Source: Bacteroides faecichinchillae JCM 17102 (GTDB lineage: Bacteria > Bacteroidota > Bacteroidia > Bacteroidales > Bacteroidaceae). From it: a DNA stretch of 50,358 nucleotides. This document shows positions 1 to 8,861 of this stretch, one piece after another (the stretch's first letter is position 1; each line of letters starts with the position of its first letter). A program made the translations under genes and the position numbers. The stretch spans positions 1-50,358 of the forward strand of contig NZ_BAKK01000033.1 in NCBI RefSeq assembly GCF_000614145.1, in the 5' to 3' direction. The notes beneath the pieces are model-generated. The model did not search any database and had not been told where the DNA came from. It saw only the letters and a list, made by a program, of their open reading frames with translations.

Positions 1-375
1 TTGGGAATTTTACAACTGGAAGAAAATTTGGATATTCGAGATTGGCCGTCAATTGAGAAAGAATCATGGAGTATGTATGTGTTCAATAAAATGGTATCGC
101 TACAATCCATATTAACCAGAAAACGAATAAGAAGTCGAGGAGTAAACTTTATTTTAGATTGGATTGCATCATCTGTTTTTCGTCCTCTTTTATTGAAGCA
201 GGGGATTGGCTTTGTTAGTAGTTATCATTATATATATACCACTCGTCTGCATGTGATGATACTATCTATCTTACTCCACAAAAGGGTTAAATTCATAGAT
301 AACTCTTATGGAAAAAATTCCTCTTTTTATGATACATGGTTAAAAGATTTGAATGGTGTTGAGCCATATTTTTAG
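1..375 (+). CDS. Polysaccharide pyruvyl transferase family protein, 3' end only
   Basis: This is the C-terminal piece (about 124 residues) of a gene whose start lies before the window. The segment TTRLHVMILSILLHKRVKFI followed by DNSYGKN is typical of the C-terminal half of polysaccharide pyruvyl transferases, which add a pyruvate ketal to capsule sugars using phosphoenolpyruvate: an Arg-Leu-His stretch, then a conserved Asp-Asn-Ser-Tyr-Gly turn. The TTG at base 1 only looks like a start because the window begins there. Family membership is inferred from these motifs; the acceptor sugar cannot be told. It precedes a run of glycosyltransferases, as expected in a capsule locus. The 237 bases after it hold no gene I can recognise. 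Confidence 0.75.
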   Translation: MGILQLEENLDIRDWPSIEKESWSMYVFNKMVSLQSILTRKRIRSRGVNFILDWIASSVFRPLLLKQGIGFVSSYHYIYTTRLHVMILSILLHKRVKFIDNSYGKNSSFYDTWLKDLNGVEPYF

Positions 376-612
376 TGTATAATCTAAAGATAACTATCAG
401 TGTTTTATTAGTACGTTTCACTTTAAATATGATAATATGTACCTATATTCTTTCTATAGGTCTATATGCTAATTTTGATATGATTTTAATTTATGTTTAT
501 TGAAAAGATATTTTGTAGGAGAAAATCAAATTTATCTTGAAAGGAGATATAAGGTTGTCTGTGTTGATTGTAATTTGAATTGACAATTATTTGCTATTTA
601 ATAAATTGATAA

Positions 613-1583
613 ATGATGATTTCTATAATAATTCCTGTGTATAAAGTCGAGGACTTTATTGGCTCATGTCTGAATAGTGTTTGTCAGCAAACATATTCAG
701 AAATAGAGGTGATATTGGTAGATGATTGTTCTCCTGATCGATCTATGGCGGTGGCAGAACCTTTTATCTGTGAATTAAAGAAGAAGTTTCCTGTAAAAGT
801 AATAAGGCATGAAAAAAATAAAGGCTTGTCTGCTGCAAGAAATACTGGCGTCATGAATTCTTTAGGTGATTATCTGTTTTTTTGGATAGTGATGATGAGT
901 TACCTAAAAATGCAATGCTTTCATTTGTGGCATGTCTGCAAAAATTTGGTAATGTAGATTTTTTGATTGGTAATGCGGAGGTAATAGGGGATTTTTGTTG
1001 CAAAAGATTTACAGAAGAGATGTTGTTAACTACTAATGAACAAATTGTAGATAAATATATATCTGAAGATTTATATGTGATGGCCTGGGGTAAATTAATA
1101 AAACGTTCATTTTTTTTAGAGAAGGATTTATGGTTTATTGAAGGGCTTTTACACGAAGATGAATATTTTTCTTTTCGGCTTATGATATATTCAAGTACTG
1201 CGGTTATTGTAAAAGATTATGTGTATAAATATGTTGTTCGTCATAGTGGCTCAATAACAGCAACGAAGGGGAAGAAAAATTATGTTGATTATTTGAGAAT
1301 TATAACATTGAAAATTGATTTGATGTTGCGAGAGGCAACCTATCAAAAGGAACCTAAAATATATTCTTTTTTTGTATCTGTGTTATATGGATTCACAACC
1401 TATGTAATTGAAACTGAATGTTTGCGATTGAATGAAAAAGCAATGATGTTACAGGAAGTTAGAACATTGAAGGATAATCTGAAGCAATTTAAAAAAAGGA
1501 GATCTTTGCAGGATAGTGTAAAAAAATGGATTATAAATATAGCTGCATTTACTTATTATATTATAATAAAAGTTCGAAGTTGA
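613..1583 (+). CDS. Family 2 glycosyltransferase (GT-A fold), frameshifted near base 880
   Basis: Capsule glycosyltransferase that would move a sugar from a nucleotide sugar to the growing repeat unit at the inner membrane. The N-terminus reads MMISIIIPVYKVEDF, the classic GT2 start, followed by the nucleotide-binding VDDCSPD, an SAARNTG motif and the metal-binding LDSDDE. The reading frame breaks inside the codons for FFLDSDD: the T run at 877-883 has seven T, while eight restore one frame of about 323 residues. The two halves otherwise join with no missing family motif, so the break is either a sequencing indel or a slipped-strand change; I favour the former because essential rpoD in this window carries a similar break. 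The C-terminal half contains HEDEYFSFRL, a usual acceptor-side motif. Confidence 0.8.
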
Positions 1584-1601
1584 CAACTAAAGGATAAAAA
1601 A

Positions 1602-2588
1602 ATGAATAACTTACCATTGATCTCTATTGTTATACCGATTTATAATACAAGTAATTTTTTTGAGTAGATGTATAGATAGTTGCATTTCTCAAAAATATAA
1701 AAATATAGAAATTGTAGCGGTAAATGATGGAAGTACGGATAATAGTTTAGATATATTGTTGAAATATGTTCAAATAGATGAAAGAATCCGTGTTGTAGAT
1801 AAGACAAATGAAGGTTTAATTTTAACTAGAAAACGTGGAGTTTATGAGTCTAAAGGCGAATATATATTTTTTTAGATAGTGATGATTATATCCCTGACAC
1901 TTCTATTCATGTTCTTTGTTCGTATGCTATGAGAAATGATGCAGATGTAGTTATTGGAGGGATGTGTTATTTTTGGGATAATGGAAAACAGATGGTGAAG
2001 AATAATTATACACCTATTGGCGACTCTAAAATAGAATTGTATGCTTCATTAATATTAGGGAAGATAGGAGGAAATATTTCGGGAGCATTAATAAGAAAAG
2101 AAATACTTCAAGAAGTTAATTTTTCTTCCTCATTAATAATAGGGGAAGATTTATCTGTGCAGATGCAGTTGAGAGGGGAAGAACGGAAAATTAAATATAT
2201 ATCAGATGTTGTTTACTATTATTATCAAAATTCAACATCAATGATGCATAAACAGTCTGAGAAAATTTTAAGATCTCACATCAATTTTTGTAAATGGCAG
2301 ATTCAATATGTAAATTCTTTATCTTTTGGACATTCTGCTTTGATTCAAGATGCTTTGGCCTACAGTGTTCTAAATGGTTTATTCACATTTATATTTAATG
2401 GTGGTTGCCAGAAAATATATTCAGATTATATAAAGATTGTGAACTCTACATACTTGAGTAATAAGTTTTCTGCAAAGAATTTGCCTTCCTATATTTATAT
2501 TGGACTTCGTTTAAATAAAAGATCTCCATTTTTGGGAAATATTTTTATTCGGAGTCTGTACTACCTAAGAGCCGTATTGAAAAGATAG
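1602..2588 (+). CDS. Family 2 glycosyltransferase (GT-A fold), two compensating homopolymer frameshifts
   Basis: Second capsule GT2. The start at 1602 gives MNNLPLISIVIPIYNTSNF; VNDGSTDNS and LDSDDY motifs follow, then GEDLSVQMQL in the C-terminal part. Two breaks are visible. The T run at 1655-1661 has seven T where six restore the spacing IPIYNTSNFLSRC seen in other GT2 proteins. The T run at 1867-1873 has seven T where eight restore FFLDSDD. The two changes cancel, so total length stays a multiple of three and gives about 328 residues. It lies 18 bases after the previous gene and 3 bases before the next, as in one operon. Donor and acceptor sugars are unknown. Confidence 0.75.
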
Positions 2589-2591
2589 ATT

Positions 2592-3575
2592 ATGCCTAAA
2601 GTTTCTGTTTTGATTCCTGTGTATGGTGTTGAATGCTATATTCGTAAGTGTGCTATATCTTTATTTAAACAAACACTGAAAGATGTAGAATATATTTTTG
2701 TAGATGACTGTACTAAAGATAAAAGTATAGATGTATTGGAAAAAACTATAGAGGAGTTTCCGGATTGTATATTAAAAGTGCAAATCTTGCATCATTCGAT
2801 AAACCGTGGTTCTGCTGTAGCAAGAAATACGGCTTTGAATGCGGCTACAGGTGAATATATTATTGTTATTGACAGTGATGATTTTATAGAGCCGACTATG
2901 TTGGAAGAATTATATAATAAAGCTGTAAATGAGATGGCGGATATCGTTGTCTCTGATTATTGGGTTGATTTTAAAGATAAATCTGTTTATAAAAAACAGA
3001 AAGCACCAGCAACAGGACTTGAATGTTTGAAGGCTTTATTGAGAGGAGATTTGCATGCCTCGACTTCTAACAAATTAGTGGCTAGAAAATTGTTTGTAGA
3101 TAATAATATATCTCATTTTGAAGGTCTTAATTTAGGTGAGGATATGTCTATTCTATTTCGTTTGTTTTATTATGCTAATAAGGTTTCTTATTTACCACAC
3201 GCTTATTTGCATTATGTACAATATAATGCATCATCTTACACGTCAAAAATTTCGGAGAAATCTAGAGAGAATATTATAAAATTGATTGAGATTATTGAAA
3301 TTTTCTTTCAAACTAATAAGATACAGGATAAAGATTTATGGCAGGATTTTGACTATTATAAATTATCTGTTAAATCGATTTTGTTAATTTCATGTGAAAA
3401 AGAAGAGAGAAAAAAATATTGGGATATATATAATGATTCTGTCCCTTATTTATATCAACATCCAACCATGCCAATGCATTATAAATGGATTGTTTTATTA
3501 GCATCAAAAAATAAAAAGTATCTATTAAATTTATTACTCTGTATTTTGACTTTGATGAAAAAGTTCATGAGATGA
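2592..3575 (+). CDS. Family 2 glycosyltransferase (GT-A fold)
   Basis: Intact GT2 of 327 residues. It starts MPKVSVLIPVYGVECYIRKC and carries the nucleotide-binding VDDCTKDKS (about residues 37-45), an SAVARNTAL segment, the DSDDF metal-binding motif near residue 97 and a GEDMSILFRL motif near residue 182. It would act on the cytoplasmic side of the inner membrane in building the capsule repeat unit. The gene begins 3 bases after the previous stop, and its own stop overlaps the ATG of the following polymerase-like gene (ATGA at 3572-3575), which suggests translational coupling. Specific sugar unknown. Confidence 0.9.
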   Translation: MPKVSVLIPVYGVECYIRKCAISLFKQTLKDVEYIFVDDCTKDKSIDVLEKTIEEFPDCILKVQILHHSINRGSAVARNTALNAATGEYIIVIDSDDFIEPTMLEELYNKAVNEMADIVVSDYWVDFKDKSVYKKQKAPATGLECLKALLRGDLHASTSNKLVARKLFVDNNISHFEGLNLGEDMSILFRLFYYANKVSYLPHAYLHYVQYNASSYTSKISEKSRENIIKLIEIIEIFFQTNKIQDKDLWQDFDYYKLSVKSILLISCEKEERKKYWDIYNDSVPYLYQHPTMPMHYKWIVLLASKNKKYLLNLLLCILTLMKKFMR

Positions 3576-4760
3576 AAGAACTTAATTTTCGTATATTCAT
3601 AGTTTTGTTTTTTATATCTCCATTATTAAGTTTTCCTTTAATAGTGTATTATATTTATTTGCAGAGAAAATATGCATATACTTTTTTTGGCTTTATTTCT
3701 AGGTTTTATCGCTTTATTATATGCTCCTACGCATGATTTATTTCGTCATAACTTATTGTACTATGATTATGTAGGAGAAGCAACTACAGGAATTGTCTTT
3801 AGGCAAGATGTATTGCTGTATACTTTAACTGCCTGGTTTGCTAAATGGAATATCAATTTTGAAATTATAAGATTTTTGTTTGTTTTTCTTTCATACCAGA
3901 TGTATTTTTCTTTATTTTATTCTATACAGAGAAAAAATAGTTATTTGAATAACAATAAGAAAATAAGTTTTTTATTGTTCTTGCTTTTACTGTTTTCTAT
4001 ACGTTTTTTTGTGATATGTTGCGGATTACGACAGGGGCTTGCAACCGCTTTTGCCGTATTTGGAGTTTATAAGTTATTAATAGAAAATAGAAAAGTTGGT
4101 TATGTGTTTTTGTTGTTAGCTCCCCTTACACATTTATCTTTAATAATAGCTTTTGTAGGAGTTTTGATAATAAAGTATATTAATATTAGTTTTAAAGTTG
4201 GGCTATTCCTTGCCATTGTTTTATATTTATTAAGCATGACATTGATGAATTATTTATCTTCTTTTCTAGGTGGAGATGTTGGAAAGGCTGTTGAAGTATA
4301 TACAACCGGATATTGGGGGGCTGATGGAGAGGCAGCAGAACAGATCTCATTAAAAGGCATGATAGCATTATATTTCAATCAGCTTCAGATGTTGCCATTA
4401 CTATACTTTATGTATAAAGTAAATGAAAATAGTAAATACTTTTCTTTTATCGTTTTTAGTTTTATTATATGTGCTGTGACTTTACCTTATTTTGCTGTTA
4501 TTGATCGCATGATTATGCTTTTTATGGGGATTTCTGTTCTTTTTCTTATATATAATTTCAATGGTAGTAGATTACATTTAAAAGTAAGTAAAACCGCATT
4601 AATATTAGTTGCATCTTTTTTCTTTATCTCTTTATATGCTGAAAGATATACTATCCGTTTAAGTCGGGAATATAAATTATTGACGCCTGTACCTTATATT
4701 TTAATGAATAATTATAGTGAGCAGTGGCTGTGGAATAATGTGAATAACTGGGGAAAATAG
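3572..4760 (+). CDS. EpsG-family membrane protein, probable capsule repeat-unit polymerase (Wzy-like), frameshifted near 3685
   Basis: Multi-pass membrane protein, almost certainly the polymerase of this capsule locus. A frame opens at 3572 with MKELNFRIFIVLFF, giving a first membrane helix, and its ATG overlaps the preceding stop as ATGA. It is broken at the T run 3682-3688 (seven T); six T join it to the main frame, which continues LALFLGFIALLYAPTHDLFR. The joined protein is about 395 residues with roughly ten hydrophobic segments. The APTHDLFRH region resembles the (D)xYRH segment of EpsG proteins, and CGLRQGLATAF resembles their conserved RQ-x-hydrophobic helix. Starting at 3672 instead would lose the first helix. 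EpsG/Wzy assignment rests on topology and these motifs. Confidence 0.72.
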
Positions 4761-4822
4761 AGATATAGCCTTAGAAAGTAATATTTAACTACGGATTTGA
4801 AGAGTTCTTGTATCAAATTATA

Positions 4823-5860
4823 ATGAGAATAGCATATATTGTTCCTTCCTTAGCGAATAAGGGACCTGTAATAGTTGTAAAAGAATTGGTCGATCAAATG
4901 ACTAGTAATGGTCATGAATGTACGGTTTTTTATTTTGATGATATTAAGCAATTGAGTTTTGCGTGTTCCACAAAGCGTCTTTTTCAAAATGACAGAATTA
5001 ATTTTCTAGAGTTTGATATCATTCATAGTCATGGAATACGTCCTGACTGGTTTGTTTATCGCTATAGAGAATATAGTGGCAAGGTACGTTATCTATCTAC
5101 AGTTCATAACTACGTCTTTCAAGATCTTTCTTATCAGTATAATTACTTTATAGCTCAAGTATTTGGAAGATTCTGGATGAGGTGGTTAAGGAAGCATGAT
5201 AAAATAGTGACTTTAAGTATGAATGCTATGAAATATTACGAACAATGGATTAATAATGATAAATTAGCATATGCCTATAATACTCGTAGCATTGATAAAA
5301 CAAAGAAACTGTCAGACAATGAACTGAAAGAACTACTGAATTTTAAAGGGAAAGATATACTCATTGGAGTTAATGCTTTGTTATCTCCAAGAAAGGGAAT
5401 AGACATATTAATTAAGGCACTTCCTGTATTACCGGAATATAGATTATTTATAGTCGGTGATGGTAAATCACGAAAAGGTTTGGAACAATTAGCACGTATC
5501 AAAGGGGTATATAATCGTTGCTATTTCGCAGGTGTGAAAGCGGATGCATATCGTTATTTACCCTATTATGACATTTTTGCTATGCCTAGTCGTAGTGAAG
5601 GTTTTCCATTAGCTCTGTTGGAAGCTGCCTTTTATTCAAAAACTTCGGTTGTGGCCGATATACCGATTGTAAAAGAGGCATTTACTACAGAAGAAGTTTC
5701 TATGTTTCAATTAAGTAAACCCGAAACAATTGTTGGTGCAATATTAAAAGCCACTAATAATTCGGATATGGGAGAGAAAATGTACGAGAAGTATACGCTA
5801 TGCTATTCTCCTGAGAATATGTATCGAAAATATATTTCAATATATCAGCAAGAGCCTTGA
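4823..5860 (+). CDS. Family 4 glycosyltransferase (GT-B fold)
   Basis: Retaining capsule glycosyltransferase of about 345 residues. The start at 4823 (MRIAYIVPSLANKGPVIVV) is preferred over an upstream in-frame start at 4808, because GT-B proteins begin directly with a beta strand and glycine-rich loop. The C-terminal domain shows LIGVNALLSPRKGIDILIKA, VGDGKSRKGLE, and the nucleotide-sugar site MPSRSEGFPLALLEA, where the two Glu of the E-x7-E motif fall. It lies between the polymerase and another GT2 on the same strand with short gaps, so it is probably part of the same transcript. Donor and linkage unknown. Confidence 0.88.
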   Translation: MRIAYIVPSLANKGPVIVVKELVDQMTSNGHECTVFYFDDIKQLSFACSTKRLFQNDRINFLEFDIIHSHGIRPDWFVYRYREYSGKVRYLSTVHNYVFQDLSYQYNYFIAQVFGRFWMRWLRKHDKIVTLSMNAMKYYEQWINNDKLAYAYNTRSIDKTKKLSDNELKELLNFKGKDILIGVNALLSPRKGIDILIKALPVLPEYRLFIVGDGKSRKGLEQLARIKGVYNRCYFAGVKADAYRYLPYYDIFAMPSRSEGFPLALLEAAFYSKTSVVADIPIVKEAFTTEEVSMFQLSKPETIVGAILKATNNSDMGEKMYEKYTLCYSPENMYRKYISIYQQEP

Positions 5861-5882
5861 AATTAATAATAGTACTGCTTAA

Positions 5883-6698
5883 ATGCAATTAGACTTTTCT
5901 GTATTATTCTCTTTATATAGCAAAGAGAATCCTGCTTTTTTACGCCAAAGTTTGGATAGTATATTTTGTCAAACGTTAGCACCTGTTGAAGTTATTTTGA
6001 TTAAAGATGGACCTTTAACAGATGAACTGGAAAATGTAATATCAGAATATCTTATGAAATATCCAATGTTTAAGGTGATACCTCTAATGAAAAATCAAGG
6101 ATTAGGTAAGGCTTTAAATGAAGGTTTGAAACATTGTTCATGTGACATAGTAGCTCGTATGGATACAGATGATATTGCCAAGCCTAATCGTTTTGAGAAA
6201 CAAATAGCTATTTTTGAGAAGTATCCTGATATTGACGTAATTAGTTCTTGGATAGAAGAATTTGAAGGGGATATATTAAATATATCATCAGTGAAGAAAT
6301 TGCCTGAATTACATAAAGATATATTTGAGTATGCAAAAGGCCGGTGCCCGATTAATCATCCGGTAGTAATGTTTAAGAAAAATGCTGTGATAAAATCAGG
6401 GGGATATTTGCATTTTCCTCTTTTTGAAGATTATTATTTGTGGATAAGGATGTTGATGAATGGTGCCAAATTTTATAATATTCAGGAGAGTCTTCTGTAT
6501 TTTCGTTTTTCTTCTGATATGTTTAAACGACGTGGAGGTTGTAAATATGCATTTGATGAATTACGGTTTCAAAATATGATGCGACATATTGGTTTTATAT
6601 CATTACAAATGTTTATTAGAAATATCACGATTCGTTTTATGGTGAGAGTGTTGCCTAATTACATTCGAGCTTTGCTTTATAAGAAGTTTCTTCGATGA
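5883..6698 (+). CDS. Family 2 glycosyltransferase (GT-A fold)
   Basis: Intact GT2 of 271 residues. It begins MQLDFSVLFSLYSKENPAFL and shows the IKDGP nucleotide site (about residue 41), the NQGLGKALNEGL stretch, the metal-binding RMDTDDIA motif near residue 95, a CPINHPVVMF motif, and FEDYYLWIRM near residue 182. This arrangement resembles GT2 proteins that make capsule or exopolysaccharide side linkages. It is 22 bases downstream of the GT4 gene and 48 bases before the initiating transferase, on the same strand. Sugar specificity cannot be read from the sequence. Confidence 0.88.
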   Translation: MQLDFSVLFSLYSKENPAFLRQSLDSIFCQTLAPVEVILIKDGPLTDELENVISEYLMKYPMFKVIPLMKNQGLGKALNEGLKHCSCDIVARMDTDDIAKPNRFEKQIAIFEKYPDIDVISSWIEEFEGDILNISSVKKLPELHKDIFEYAKGRCPINHPVVMFKKNAVIKSGGYLHFPLFEDYYLWIRMLMNGAKFYNIQESLLYFRFSSDMFKRRGGCKYAFDELRFQNMMRHIGFISLQMFIRNITIRFMVRVLPNYIRALLYKKFLR

Positions 6699-6746
6699 GT
6701 TTTCAAATTATACTAAGTTTTTGAGGGGAATAAAAATATAGTTACT

Positions 6747-7865
6747 ATGAATATTGTTTTTATAATAATAGCTTTCGCTATTTCTGCTTATGTTGCCAGG
6801 CTTATCATTCCACGTATCTTGTTAATATCATTTCGTAAAAAACTGTTTGATATTCCGGATGAGAGGAAAGTTCACAAACGTGCTATTCCTCGATTAGGTG
6901 GAGTATCTTTTTTTCCAACAATTCTGCTTTCATGCTGTTCGGTACTTGCCATCCGTACATTGACAGGCTATGGAATATCTGCTATGCTGGCGTCATATAT
7001 TTTACCGGAATTTTTGGTATTAGTTTGTGGAATGGTTCTTTTGTACTTGACTGGTATTGCTGATGACTTAGTGGGAGTTCGATATCGTCAGAAATTCATT
7101 GTTCAAATTATCTGTGCCAGTTTATTTCCTGTTGCCGGGCTTTGGATTAATGATTTCTATGGATTATTTGGAGTAGGAATAGTTTCTGCTTGGTTTGGTG
7201 TACCTTTTACAATATTGACTATCGTCTTTATTACAAATGCAATTAACCTGATTGACGGGATAGATGGTCTTGCTTCGGGGTTAAGCAGTGTATCCCTTCT
7301 GGTTTTTGGATTCCTCTTTATTGAAAAAGGATTATGGATTTACAGTATGCTTGCTTTCAGTACATTCGGGGTGTTAGTTCCTTTCTTTTATTATAATGTT
7401 TTTGGTAGTGTAGAGCATGCCCGGAAGATATTTATGGGAGATACGGGAAGTTTGACTCTGGGGTATATACTGAGTTTTCTTGCCATCAAATATAGTCAGA
7501 ATACAGAATTTATTTCTGTTACGCAAGGAGCTTTTGTGATAGCTTTCAGCACACTTATTGTTCCTGCATTCGATGTGGTTCGTGTTGTTATTGTTCGTAT
7601 CTATCATGGGAAAAGTCCTTTTGAACCGGATAAGAACCATATTCATCATCAATTTTTAGCAATGGGATTTACTGTCCGAAAAGCAATGCTTTTAATTTTA
7701 TTGATTTCATGCGTGTTTAGTGGAATGAATATATTATTGATGCCTTACGTTGATAATACATTAATGTTGGTGGGAGATGTTGTTGCATGGATTGGACTTA
7801 ATCTTTGGTGGAGTAGAATAAGACGACAGAAACTAAGTAATAATATGTCATCGAAAATATTGTAA
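6747..7865 (+). CDS. Undecaprenyl-phosphate sugar-1-phosphate transferase, WecA/TagO (MraY) family
   Basis: Polytopic inner-membrane enzyme of 372 residues that would start capsule repeat-unit synthesis by moving a HexNAc-1-phosphate from its UDP donor to undecaprenyl phosphate. Family signatures are all visible: DERKVHKRAIPRLGG (residues 38-52), the ADD pair of aspartates at 105-107, NAINLIDGIDGLASG at about 164-178, FMGDTGSL in the next cytoplasmic loop, and the HIHHQF histidine motif near residue 300. About ten hydrophobic segments fit the MraY fold. It is the last gene of the capsule run, a common position for this enzyme in Bacteroides capsule loci. The exact sugar is unknown. Confidence 0.88.
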   Translation: MNIVFIIIAFAISAYVARLIIPRILLISFRKKLFDIPDERKVHKRAIPRLGGVSFFPTILLSCCSVLAIRTLTGYGISAMLASYILPEFLVLVCGMVLLYLTGIADDLVGVRYRQKFIVQIICASLFPVAGLWINDFYGLFGVGIVSAWFGVPFTILTIVFITNAINLIDGIDGLASGLSSVSLLVFGFLFIEKGLWIYSMLAFSTFGVLVPFFYYNVFGSVEHARKIFMGDTGSLTLGYILSFLAIKYSQNTEFISVTQGAFVIAFSTLIVPAFDVVRVVIVRIYHGKSPFEPDKNHIHHQFLAMGFTVRKAMLLILLISCVFSGMNILLMPYVDNTLMLVGDVVAWIGLNLWWSRIRRQKLSNNMSSKIL

Positions 7866-7879
7866 ATCAGTGATTTATT

Positions 7880-7920
7880 TTGTATCTTTATATCATAATA
7901 ATTCAAATATAAAGATACAA
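7880..7920. repeat. 14-bp perfect inverted repeat ending on the DUF4248 start codon
   Basis: TTGTATCTTTATAT at 7880-7893 is the exact reverse complement of ATATAAAGATACAA at 7907-7920, with a 13-base loop. The right arm ends on the A of the ATG at 7920. There is no T tract after it, so it is a poor intrinsic terminator for the + strand; an operator or a start-site hairpin is as likely. Confidence 0.7.
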
Positions 7921-8153
7921 TGAACCAACCAGATTTTGTAGTGAAATGCTACAACAAACAAGAACTTGCCCAAATGTATTTTCCTGATATCAGTGTTCGT
8001 GCTTCTGTTGATAAGCTCCGTCGTTGGATGCGTCGTTGCCAACCTTTGATGGATGAGATATTGGCTACGGATTTTCATCCGAAAACGAAAGCCTTTTCTG
8101 TGCGGGAAGTACGTTTGATAGCTTATTATCTGGGGAAGCCGGGAGAATTCTAA
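7920..8153 (+). CDS. DUF4248 domain protein
   Basis: Small basic protein of 77 residues (MNQPDFVVKCYNKQELAQMY...) that I recognise as the DUF4248 family, restricted to Bacteroidota and often found beside VirE-N, HU-like and amidase genes. The composition (a Tyr-Phe-Pro-Asp turn, then RASVDKLRRWMRRC and a C-terminal basic/aromatic helix) suggests a small helical, possibly nucleic-acid-binding protein, but no function is known. It stands alone on the + strand after the capsule operon, facing the amidase gene, with a strong terminator between them. The start is fixed by the ATG at the edge of an inverted repeat. Confidence 0.8.
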   Translation: MNQPDFVVKCYNKQELAQMYFPDISVRASVDKLRRWMRRCQPLMDEILATDFHPKTKAFSVREVRLIAYYLGKPGEF

Positions 8154-8177
8154 AAATGAATAGGATTGAGTATAAAT

Positions 8178-8223
8178 AAAAAATTACGGAAGACAGCACT
8201 TTCGCTGACTTCCGTATTTTTTT
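8178..8223. terminator. Bidirectional intrinsic terminator
   Basis: TACGGAAG (8185-8192) pairs with CTTCCGTA (8209-8216), extended inward by CAGC/GCTG, with A residues before and seven T after. It separates the convergent DUF4248 and amidase genes and would work in both directions. It is flanked by a near-identical 16-base direct repeat, TAGGATTGA(G/A)TATAAA, at 8161 and 8223. Confidence 0.85.
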
Positions 8224-8239
8224 AGGATTGAATATAAAA

Positions 8240-8689
8240 TTATATTTGTGAATATTCATTTCTCGCATCAAAGCAAGGACAAGCTTTGTGAATATTGGCA
8301 CTTAACTGATAATGTCCCAGGACTTGCGCCTCCTGATACTGATGTTTGAGAATAGTCAGCAGATCGATTAATGCGAAGCGTTGGGCTTGTGTTCTCGTAT
8401 CTGCCGGGTGACCTTCTTTATCGAGTCCTCCTTCATAACAAATTCCAATACTATGCCGGTTGAATCCTCTCACATGAGCCCCTGGTTCCAAGACCGGACG
8501 GCACTGATGTACTTCTCCGTCACGAGTAATGTAAAAATGATAACCGATATCTTTGAACCCTCTTTGTAGATGACATTCGCGAAGTTGCTCTACAGAGAAG
8601 GGGACATTGCAGCGCGTAGCGCTGCAATGAATCACTAACAACTTAATCTCCCGTGGAAGATACTCATCTTTTGAATTTTCCATTTTCAT
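8240..8689 (-). CDS. N-acetylmuramoyl-L-alanine amidase, T7-lysozyme-like (Amidase_2)
   Basis: A 149-residue zinc amidase that would cut the bond between MurNAc and L-Ala in peptidoglycan. The first zinc His is in LLVIHCSATR (about residue 21), and the fold continues through DIGYHFYITRDGEVHQCRP, HVRGFNRHSIGICYEGG and VLGHYQL, ending with the zinc-site region HKACPCFDAR. No signal peptide is visible, as in phage endolysins that need a partner to cross the membrane. It sits just downstream of the 33-residue smalltalk peptide on the same strand, in a cassette with HU-like and VirE-like genes. Phage-endolysin origin is an inference from fold, size and lack of signal. Confidence 0.9.
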   Translation of the reverse strand: MKMENSKDEYLPREIKLLVIHCSATRCNVPFSVEQLRECHLQRGFKDIGYHFYITRDGEVHQCRPVLEPGAHVRGFNRHSIGICYEGGLDKEGHPADTRTQAQRFALIDLLTILKHQYQEAQVLGHYQLSANIHKACPCFDARNEYSQI

Positions 8690-8693
8690 CTAT

Positions 8694-8795
8694 TTATAAA
8701 CTTCCCATGCAAGAGGTAACACCTAGGGCAGAAATGATAGACGTGGCTATCGTTACGATAAACTGAAGAACATTCTTCCAAATTTGCTTTTTCAT
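8694..8795 (-). CDS. Smalltalk-type 33-residue membrane or lipoprotein peptide
   Basis: A short frame of 33 residues, MKKQIWKNVLQFIVTIATSI then ISALGVTSCMGSL. I recognise it as the Bacteroides family annotated as smalltalk protein, which occurs next to Amidase_2 genes. It is a basic N-terminus followed by a hydrophobic helix and a Cys at residue 29 preceded by V-T-S, which resembles a lipobox. If signal peptidase II cut there, the product would be a five-residue lipopeptide, CMGSL. It ends 5 bases before the amidase start, so the two are probably co-translated. It resembles colicin lysis lipoproteins in size and layout only; function is unknown. Confidence 0.85.
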   Translation of the reverse strand: MKKQIWKNVLQFIVTIATSIISALGVTSCMGSL

Positions 8796-8861
8796 ACACA
8801 TACAATTTTACGTTTTAAATAAATCATTTAAATTTTAAATAATGAATCACCGATTTACTTA

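Noticed and set aside
877..3688. Programmed ribosomal frameshifting at the T runs
   Set aside because: The breaks need changes in both directions and similar ones occur in unrelated genes such as rpoD, phoH and pstA; no stimulatory structure is evident.
7893..8301. Minus-strand frames opposite DUF4248 and across the terminator
   Set aside because: They have no family likeness, cross a strong terminator hairpin and overlap a recognised gene.
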